Source of the DNA: Actinomycetota bacterium
Lineage (GTDB): Bacteria > Actinomycetota > Actinomycetes > Streptosporangiales > Streptosporangiaceae
Reading direction: 5' to 3'
DNA: 27,803 nucleotides
NCBI GenBank assembly: GCA_003168295.1
Contig: PMST01000271.1
Span: forward strand, 309 to 28,111
In this document: piece by piece, positions 22,350 through 27,803 of the stretch
Position numbering within the stretch: the stretch's first letter is position 1
How the letters are laid out: each line of letters opens with the position of its first letter
Translations under genes and position numbers: made by a program
The notes under the pieces: generated by a model
Databases searched by the model: none
Seen by the model: the letters and a program-made list of their open reading frames with translations, nothing else
Told to the model about the DNA's origin: nothing

Positions 22350-25045
22350 CGGAGCGCCTCGCGGCGTCCGTTCGGTTTGGTCGAAAGCGCGGCGCTGCCC
22401 ATGGCCGCGATGGTCTGCTCATAGCCCCAGTCGCCCTCGACCGGGATCGGGAACAAGACGGGCAAGTCGACGCCGGCGGACCGGTAATCCGCCAGCCGGG
22501 CGGCGCACTGCGTCGCGCCGCCATGCGCCACGAACCCGTCGGCTACCTGCTGCGGTACCTGGCCGGCGGCACGAGTCCGGTCGCCCGCCAGGACGAGTTC
22601 GCGCACGCCCCGCAAGTCGACATCGCCGCCATCGCCGCCGGCTTCGCCGAAGAGCCGCGGGGCGGCGGGGTGCATCACATAGCGGAGCACGATCGCGCGG
22701 GCCGCCGCCGCGGCCGCGGCGGCGTCGTGTGACACACAGCAATGCACCACGCAGGCGATCTCGACCGACGCCGGATCCCGCCCGGCGGCCCTCGCGGCGG
22801 CCCGGACGACGCTGGCCGCCTGGCCGGCCTGAGCCGGGGTCATCAGGTTGAGGATCACGCCATCGGCGATCCGGCCCGCCAGCTCCAGCATCCGCGGTCC
22901 GAGCGCGGCCAGGTAGACCGGCAGGTCGGCCCGGACCGGCGGGCTGTCGAGCGGCACCATGCCGGTGCGGAACACCTGGCCGTCATAGCCCGCGGCGTCG
23001 CCGCGCAGGACCGCCCGGATCACGCCGACGTACTCCTCGATCATCGGCAGCGGCGCGAACGGCGCAATCCCGAACCTGCCGTTCATTACCGTGTTCGCCA
23101 CGCCCAGGCCGAGGATGAACCGGCCGCCGGAGGTCTGGTCAAGCTGCGCTGCGGTCTTGGCGGCCAGCACCGGCGGCCGCAGGGCCGCGTTGGTGATCGC
23201 GGTCCCCAGCCGCACCCGGCTGGTGCCGGCGGCCACCGGATGGCACAGCGACAGCGCGTCCCCGTGGCCTTCGGCCACGAACACCGCGCTGAACCCAGCC
23301 TGCTCGGCGGCGCCGGCCAGGGCGCCGATGCGAGCCGGCAGCAGGCCACTATGCGAGGCGATGGAGAGGGCAGTGTTGCTATGAGCCTCCGGGGCGCGCT
23401 TTAGGCGCGGCCTTCCTTCGTCGCTCGTTCCTCGCTCCTGCGTCCAGGCCGCGCCCGCGCCCCTTTGGCTCGGATGGAGGAGCGCCGTGGCCCGTTGGCC
23501 GGGATGGGTGAGCTGGGCTCGCAGCTCGCGCTTGAGGACTTTGCCGGTGGTGGTGCGGGGTAGGGCCGTGGTGAACTCGACGGTTTTCGGGCACTTGAAG
23601 TGCGCCAGTTGGTCACGGCACCAGGCGACGATGTCCTCCGCCGAGGGGGACTGGCCGGGGGCCGGGATGATGACGGCGTGCACGGCCTCGCCCCAGGCCG
23701 GATCGGGCCGTCCGAGCACCGCGACGTCGGCGACGGCCGGATGGCGGGCCAGGACGGCCTCGACTTCGGCCGGATAGATGTTCTCGCCGCCGCTGATGAT
23801 CATGTCTTTGGCCCGGTCGAGAATGTAGAGGTAGCCGTCGGCGGTCAGGCTGGCGATGTCGCCGGTCCGGTACCAGCCGCCCTCCGCGAACGCGGCCGCG
23901 GTGGCCCCGGGGTCACGCCAGTACCCAGAGAACAGGCACTCGCCGCGGATCAGCAGCTCACCCGGGACCTCCGGGGGAAGGTCGCGCCCGTCCGGGTCGA
24001 CAATGCGGACTTCCCAGCCGAACGAGACCCGGCCGGCGCTGGCCAGCCGCGGGTGACCCGGCTGATGGTCCTCCGGGGCGAGCAGGCTGATCATGGACTG
24101 GCTTTCTGTGTTGCCGTAGATCTGCCGGAACCGGCAGCCGAACGCGGCCAGCGCCGCGGTCAGCGAGGACGGGGTGATCGGCGCCGTGCCGTAGGCGATC
24201 TCGCGCAGGCTGCTCAGGTCGGCGCCTGCGCCTGCGCGGGCACGGATCTCGGCGACGAGCATGTCGATCAGCGACGGCCCGGCGGTGAAAAACTCGATCC
24301 GGTCCGTCTCGATGGCGTCGATGACGGCCGGCGGGCTGAAGGCGGTGTGGATGTAGACGGTGCCGGCCGTCAGGATCGCCTGCAGGCACTGACCGAAGCC
24401 ACCGAGGTGGAACAGCGGAAGGATCTGCAGGTGACGTGACCCGGCGACCTGATCGCCGATCTCGATGGCGAAGTCGGCCACGCTCATCATCAGCGCACCG
24501 TGCCGCAGCGGGATGGCCTTGGCCCGGCCCGTGGTCCCGCTGGTGTGCACCAGCGCCAGCACGGTCTCGCCGGTCAGCGCGGGTCGCGGCGGAACCGGGC
24601 CGGCCAGCGTCGCGCCGTCCAGGGCGCCGGTCGGCACCGGGCCGCCGCCGATGATCACCCGGGCGCCGGGTTCCGGCCACGCGGCGTCGACCAGAGCCGC
24701 GTCCACCAGAGCCGCGAACTCGGCGTCGGCGGCGACCGCCTTCGGCCTGACCAGGGTCAGGACCTCGGTGAGCTCGCGGGGCGACAGCCGCCAGTTGACG
24801 AAGGCCGGCGTCGCACCGGCGCGCATCAGCGCGAAGGCGTGCACGAGAAAGTCGGCGCTGTTCTTCGCGACCAGCGCGACGACGTCACCCGGTCCGACCC
24901 CTAGCCCGGCCCAGCCGCCGGCCCTGCGCTCCACCTCGGCTCGCAGCTGGGCGTAGGTGTAGGCCGTTCCCCTGTCGTCGATCAGGGCGGCCAGTTCGGG
25001 CCGCACGTTGGCCCGCCACTCGATGACGTGGATCCAGCTCTGCAT
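22346..25045 (-). CDS. Acyl-CoA ligase fused to LLM-class flavin-dependent oxidoreductase
   Basis: An 899-aa open frame with two enzymes. Residues about 1-520 are an AMP-forming acyl-CoA ligase: TSGTTGRAK (168-176), YGNTES, YRTGDIASLTADGYLYILDRAKD, and TTTGKVLKREL with the catalytic Lys502. Residues about 550-899 are a luciferase-like (F420 or FMN) oxidoreductase: GLLPARIGALAGAAEQAGFSAVF, TSGGRFILGLGVAN and YLAALGPRMLELAGRIADG. The linker (about 528-552) is coded by a strong 73-bp hairpin and has odd composition. I see no ATG, GTG or TTG that could start the second enzyme separately. ATG 25045 is the start (AGGAAAGG upstream). Whether this is a true fusion or two genes joined by an indel is discussed in the findings. 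Confidence 0.88.
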   Translation of the reverse strand: MQSWIHVIEWRANVRPELAALIDDRGTAYTYAQLRAEVERRAGGWAGLGVGPGDVVALVAKNSADFLVHAFALMRAGATPAFVNWRLSPRELTEVLTLVRPKAVAADAEFAALVDAALVDAAWPEPGARVIIGGGPVPTGALDGATLAGPVPPRPALTGETVLALVHTSGTTGRAKAIPLRHGALMMSVADFAIEIGDQVAGSRHLQILPLFHLGGFGQCLQAILTAGTVYIHTAFSPPAVIDAIETDRIEFFTAGPSLIDMLVAEIRARAGAGADLSSLREIAYGTAPITPSSLTAALAAFGCRFRQIYGNTESQSMISLLAPEDHQPGHPRLASAGRVSFGWEVRIVDPDGRDLPPEVPGELLIRGECLFSGYWRDPGATAAAFAEGGWYRTGDIASLTADGYLYILDRAKDMIISGGENIYPAEVEAVLARHPAVADVAVLGRPDPAWGEAVHAVIIPAPGQSPSAEDIVAWCRDQLAHFKCPKTVEFTTALPRTTTGKVLKRELRAQLTHPGQRATALLHPSQRGAGAAWTQERGTSDEGRPRLKRAPEAHSNTALSIASHSGLLPARIGALAGAAEQAGFSAVFVAEGHGDALSLCHPVAAGTSRVRLGTAITNAALRPPVLAAKTAAQLDQTSGGRFILGLGVANTVMNGRFGIAPFAPLPMIEEYVGVIRAVLRGDAAGYDGQVFRTGMVPLDSPPVRADLPVYLAALGPRMLELAGRIADGVILNLMTPAQAGQAASVVRAAARAAGRDPASVEIACVVHCCVSHDAAAAAAAARAIVLRYVMHPAAPRLFGEAGGDGGDVDLRGVRELVLAGDRTRAAGQVPQQVADGFVAHGGATQCAARLADYRSAGVDLPVLFPIPVEGDWGYEQTIAAMGSAALSTKPNGRREALR
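23391..23463. repeat. 73-bp hairpin element inside the ligase-LLM frame
   Basis: Outer arms GGGGCGCG (23391-23398) and CGCGCCCC (23456-23463), and inner arms GGCGCGGCCT (23404-23413) and AGGCCGCGCC (23446-23455), all perfect; only CTTTA bulges. The 32-bp loop is C/T-rich with repeated TCG triplets. It looks like an intergenic repeat, yet it lies between two enzyme domains in one reading frame. Confidence 0.85.
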
Positions 25046-25237
25046 CCCGCCACTACCTTTCCTCCGCACCGTATCGTTGCAGAAACGACTTCTGTAGAAC
25101 AGACTCCTGCTCGTATTCGGCAAGGGAATGACCGGCACCGTGCTGCATTCGATGGCGGCGTCGGGATCAGATAGCACCGGGGTGCACCGAACCCCGGCTA
25201 GCCGGCCTTCCAGCCAGGCGGCCCTTGCCCGGGCATG

Positions 25238-25247
25238 TCGTATACAT
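25238..25247. promoter_or_regulatory. Operator site 12, TCGTATACAT
   Basis: GTATAC core in the 320-bp divergent region between the ligase-LLM and unrecognised-protein genes. A minus-strand TTGACA lies next to it (25256-25251), but no -10 at normal spacing was found. I see no gene in this region. Confidence 0.5.
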
Positions 25248-25310
25248 TATTGTCAAGTTCTGAGGGACTATTGGTGCTGGATGTCGGTTAATCCGCCTCA
25301 CGCTTGATCA

Positions 25311-25320
25311 ATGTATACAA
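25311..25320. promoter_or_regulatory. Operator site 13, ATGTATACAA
   Basis: TTGTATACAA-type site with one mismatch, 45 bp upstream of the chosen start of the plus-strand operon. Confidence 0.6.
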
Positions 25321-25365
25321 GAGGTCCGGCGCGAGCACCGGGTGCACGATGTCCGGAGGCAGACG

Positions 25366-26442
25366 ATGGCGGAGTTGACGTCCAAGGCGTACCCGAGCGC
25401 CGGCTTCCACGCGGTGCAGGATCTGTTCCTGCAGCGCGGCTGGGGTGACGGCCTGCCGGTTATCCCGCCCACGCCCGACCTGGTCGGTGCCTTCGTCGAC
25501 GCGGTGGAGCTGGCGGCCGACGACGTGATCGGCACGATCCCGGAGCAGGGCCGGGACATCACCGTCGAGAAGCTCGCCATCAACGCGGTCGCGGCCGGCT
25601 GCCGCGAGGAGTACATGTCGGTGCTCGTCGCCACCGTCCGCGCGTTGTCAAAGCCGCAGTTCAACCTGCACTCCTCGACGATATCCGGGGCCACGGCGCC
25701 GCTGCTGATCGTCAGCGGGCCCGTCGTCAACAAGATCAACCTGAACACCTCCTTCAGCGTGTTCGGTCCCGGCCATCACGCCAACGCGACGATCGGCCGG
25801 GCCGTCCGGCTGCTCCTGCAGAACGTCTGCGGCGGGATACCGGGGGTGCTGGACCGAGCGACGTTCGGCCATCCCGGCAAGTACAGCTACTGCATCGGCG
25901 AGTCGACGACGACCAACCCGTGGACCCCGCTGCACGCCGAGCGCGGCGTGCAGGCGCAGGACAGCGCGGTCACGGTCTTCTCGGCCGAGGGCCCGATCAA
26001 CGCCCGCAACGACTGGGCCAGCGAGCCCGGTCCGGTGCTCGCGACGATCGCCGACGCGATGCTGCCGTCGCACTACACCGGCGGCAGCTTTGTCGTGGTG
26101 ATCGGACCGCTGCACTCGGCGATCCTGGCCCGCGCCGGGCTAACCAAGCAGGACGTGCAGGCCGAGCTGTTCCAGCGCGCGCGGCGCAGCGTCGCCTCGA
26201 TGAAGCGAGCCGGCCGGATGCCAGGCGAGGTCGAGCCCGGCGACGAGGACGTCGAGCGGCTCGCCGTCGAGCGTCCGGAGGACGTCCTGGTGGTCTGCGC
26301 CGGCGGCAACCTCTACGGCTATTCCGCGGTGATCCCCTACTGGATCGCCGGCCACGAATCCAAACCGGTGACCGAGGCGCTGAGCCCCGGCGAAGCGGAC
26401 CGATGCACGATCCGGCCATCCCGGCCGGCCCAGGAGGAATGA
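25366..26442 (+). CDS. Unrecognised conserved-looking protein, partner of the UGSC-family gene
   Basis: A 358-aa cytoplasmic protein that I cannot place in a characterised family. It opens with FLQRGWGDGLPVIPPTPDLV; it has FSVFGPGHHANATIGRAVRLLLQNVCGG, GHPGKYSYCIGESTTTNPW, HAERGV, and a C-terminal VVCAGGNLYGYSAVIPYW. The Gly-, His- and Cys-containing stretches are dense and look like an active site, possibly with a metal or bound cofactor. There is no signal peptide or membrane segment. ATG 25366 has GGAGG at spacing 6. The stop overlaps the next gene's start by one base, so it is probably co-made with the UGSC protein. I would expect an enzyme or enzyme subunit. Confidence 0.8.
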   Translation: MAELTSKAYPSAGFHAVQDLFLQRGWGDGLPVIPPTPDLVGAFVDAVELAADDVIGTIPEQGRDITVEKLAINAVAAGCREEYMSVLVATVRALSKPQFNLHSSTISGATAPLLIVSGPVVNKINLNTSFSVFGPGHHANATIGRAVRLLLQNVCGGIPGVLDRATFGHPGKYSYCIGESTTTNPWTPLHAERGVQAQDSAVTVFSAEGPINARNDWASEPGPVLATIADAMLPSHYTGGSFVVVIGPLHSAILARAGLTKQDVQAELFQRARRSVASMKRAGRMPGEVEPGDEDVERLAVERPEDVLVVCAGGNLYGYSAVIPYWIAGHESKPVTEALSPGEADRCTIRPSRPAQEE

Positions 26443-26960
26443 TGGACGACATGCTCATGGTGCTCGACCCGACCGGGGGCGTCACCGGGGTGACGACGGA
26501 GCTCGCCGAACGGCCGCGGTCATTCGCCGGGCTGGTGGTCGGCTACCTCGACAACGGCAAGCCGAACAGCGACCGGTTCCTCGAACTGCTCGACCAGCAG
26601 CTGACCGGGCAGGGCGCGCGCGGCGTGCTGTGGGCGCACAAGACCAGCACCGGCAAGCTCGCCGACGCGGACACCATCGCCGATCTCGCCCAGCGCTGCG
26701 ACGTCGTGGTGACGGGGGTCGGAGACTGTGCCGGGTGCTGCTCGTGCACCGTTCAGGACGGCATCGCGCTCGAACGACTCGGCACGCCCACCTACGTCGT
26801 CTGCACCACCGAGATGCTGACCACCGCGAAGATCGCCGCCACCGCGGCCGGCGCGCCCGACTACCCGTTCACCGTGATCGAGCATCCGCTCGGTTCGCTG
26901 ACCGCCGACCTGCTCGCCGAGCGCGCGGCCGACGCCGTCAAGCAGGTCCTGGCCGACTAG
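26442..26960 (+). CDS. UGSC-family protein, cysteine form
   Basis: A 172-aa protein. VVTGVGDCAGCCSCTVQDG (Cys96, Cys99, Cys100, Cys102) matches the motif of the UGSC (seleno)protein family, in which the first position is often selenocysteine (GVGDUGSC); here that codon is TGT, so the protein is an ordinary cysteine form. A CxxC redox pair is likely. Later marks are LGTPTYVVCTTEM and TVIEHPLGSLTADLLAERA. AGGAGG is four bases before ATG 26442; ATG 26439 is an alternative. It forms an operon with the unrecognised protein before it. Activity not known to me; a thiol-based redox or reductive step is the best guess. Confidence 0.8.
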   Translation: MDDMLMVLDPTGGVTGVTTELAERPRSFAGLVVGYLDNGKPNSDRFLELLDQQLTGQGARGVLWAHKTSTGKLADADTIADLAQRCDVVVTGVGDCAGCCSCTVQDGIALERLGTPTYVVCTTEMLTTAKIAATAAGAPDYPFTVIEHPLGSLTADLLAERAADAVKQVLAD

Positions 26961-27174
26961 ACGAGGCCGTGCCGTTCCGTTCCGTTCCTTAATGAGCCTC
27001 TGATAAATCGGCGTCTGGTCTGAGGTGGCGGCCGCGCTAGCGGTGTGTCGTTCGGCGGAGATGCCAGACGCGGGGCTCCATGATCCCGATGTGTGACGAT
27101 TAAGAACCAGAGGGAGCCCGCGCGGCGAACCACGTTCTGATCGCATCTTGCGACCGGGTACAGTAGTCATTGCC
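26961..27174. other. Intergenic stretch at the right border of the cluster
   Basis: About 210 bp with no gene that I can see. It contains a short CCGTT repeat (26972-26988) and a perfect 8-bp inverted repeat, GCGTCTGG (27011-27018) and CCAGACGC (27064-27071). It is noticeably less GC-rich in places than the cluster, and may mark the cluster edge. Confidence 0.4.
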
Positions 27175-27198
27175 TGATGTCATCGTATAATGACATCA
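27175..27198 (+). promoter_or_regulatory. Operator-promoter of the MFS gene
   Basis: Perfect 9-bp arms TGATGTCAT (27175-27183) and ATGACATCA (27190-27198) around CGTATA. The consensus -10 TATAAT (27186-27191) lies in the middle; no clear -35 is seen. It is unlike the GTATAC sites, so a different repressor (TetR- or MarR-like) probably acts here. Confidence 0.65.
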
Positions 27199-27225
27199 CC
27201 GGATGACGAGTGCGGGAGCACCTCC

Positions 27226-27803
27226 ATGACGACGACCGCCGAGCCACCTAGGACCGGTTCGCCGGACCCGATCGGGGCCGATGACGTCCCTTCGCTGCGC
27301 CGGCGGCTCCTGGTGCCGACCCTGGTGCTGTCCGGGTCCTTGATGGCCGTGGTGTCGAGCCTCGGCGCGCCCCTCGTCCCCACCCTGTCGCGGGCCGACG
27401 GGGTGTCGCTGAGCACCGGGGAGTGGATCCTCACCATCACCCTGCTGACCGGTGCCCTGGCCACGCCGGTGATGGGGCGGCTGGCCGACGGACCCCGCCA
27501 GCGGGCGGTCATCCTCGTCGCCCTCGGTGCGGTCGTCGTGGGCTGTGTGCTCTCAGCGGTATCCAACGGCTTCACCGTGTTGATCATTGGCCGGGCCCTG
27601 CAAGGGGTGGGTCTCGGGCTCCTGCCGGTGGCGATGGCCATCGCCCGCCGGAACCTGCCATGGGAGGCCGCCCGGCAGACCATCGCCACCCTGTCGGTCA
27701 CCACCGCCATCGGGGTTGGTCTGGGTTATCCGGTGACGGGGCTGATCGCCCAGTTCCTGGGCTTCCGGGCGGCGTACTGGTTCGGTGCCATCACCGTGAC
27801 CGG
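27226..27803 (+). CDS. MFS transporter (partial, N-terminal half)
   Basis: The first 192 residues of a major-facilitator transporter; the rest is beyond the right edge. After a cytosolic tail of about 28 residues come hydrophobic segments: VPTLVLSGSLMAVVSSLGAPLV, WILTITLLTGALATPVMG, VILVALGAVVVGCVLSAV, and FTVLIIGRALQGVGLGLLP. The loop MGRLADGPRQRAV is the MFS motif A position, and GRALQGVGLGLLPVAMAIAR is the motif B region, as in drug:proton antiporters of the 14-TM type. GGGAG is seven bases before ATG 27226. With its own operator and 265 bp of spacing, it is probably not part of the catabolic cluster. Confidence 0.9.
   Translation, partial: MTTTAEPPRTGSPDPIGADDVPSLRRRLLVPTLVLSGSLMAVVSSLGAPLVPTLSRADGVSLSTGEWILTITLLTGALATPVMGRLADGPRQRAVILVALGAVVVGCVLSAVSNGFTVLIIGRALQGVGLGLLPVAMAIARRNLPWEAARQTIATLSVTTAIGVGLGYPVTGLIAQFLGFRAAYWFGAITVT

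Noticed and set aside
26724..26751. Possible selenocysteine codon in the UGSC motif
   Set aside because: The codons are TGT, GCC, GGG, TGC, TGC, TCG, TGC; there is no TGA, so it is the cysteine form.
1..27803. CRISPR arrays, tRNA, rRNA and transposase genes
   Set aside because: No regular repeat-spacer pattern, no tRNA-like or rRNA-like segment and no transposase motif was seen on either strand.

Overview
The window is very GC-rich DNA with dense, often overlapping genes, many GTG/TTG starts, GGAGG-type ribosome sites and a lipoprotein signal of the Gram-positive type. This fits a high-GC actinomycete; nothing visible fixes the genus. Apart from the MFS transporter at the right edge, almost everything appears to be one large catabolic cluster of about 26 kb: 29 enzyme, transport and regulator genes in about ten short transcription units.

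Layout. 1-572 (-): truncated solute-binding lipoprotein of an ABC importer. 1094-4891 (+): class III CoA-transferase, HMG-CoA-lyase-like enzyme, Asp/Glu-racemase-superfamily enzyme, double alpha/beta-barrel protein. 4898-7888 (-): SDR, FAD-dependent dehydrogenase, GntR/FCD regulator. 8139-8612 (-): DUF3237 protein. 9011-11265 (+): VOC protein, alpha/beta hydrolase, SnoaL-like protein. 11341-15195 (-): CMD-like protein, E1-alpha and E1-beta of a thiamine-diphosphate 2-oxoacid dehydrogenase, isocitrate-lyase/PEP-mutase-family lyase, free-standing lipoyl domain. 15447-16835 (+): BBE-type FAD oxidase. 16985-17821 (-): SDR. 17948-18613 (+): second GntR/FCD regulator. 18622-20771 (-): SDR, amidohydrolase-2, NifU-like protein. 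20887-21414 (+) and 21422-21829 (-): two more CMD-like proteins. 21939-25045 (-): acyl-CoA ligase fused to an LLM flavin oxidoreductase, then a SnoaL-like protein. 25366-26960 (+): an unrecognised protein and a UGSC-family cysteine protein. 27226-end (+): MFS transporter, probably outside the cluster.

The strongest unifying signal is a GTATAC-centred palindrome in nearly every cluster promoter region, in two flavours (TTGTATACAA-like and GGTATACC-like). It often forms the -10 box itself, 16-18 bp downstream of a TTGACA-like -35. Two GntR/FCD regulators are encoded among these sites, so the cluster looks like one or two dedicated regulons that respond to a pathway acid or CoA ester.

Inferred function: import of an organic acid or cyclic compound, CoA activation (CaiB-type transferase and AMP-forming ligase), redox steps (FAD dehydrogenase, BBE oxidase, three SDRs, LLM enzyme), hydrolysis and lyase steps, and oxidative decarboxylation of a 2-oxoacid by the E1/lipoyl proteins. 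HMG-CoA-lyase-like and methylisocitrate-lyase-like enzymes suggest a methyl-branched or alicyclic (terpenoid- or polyketide-like) substrate. The substrate cannot be named from sequence, and I do not recognise the gene set as a described pathway.
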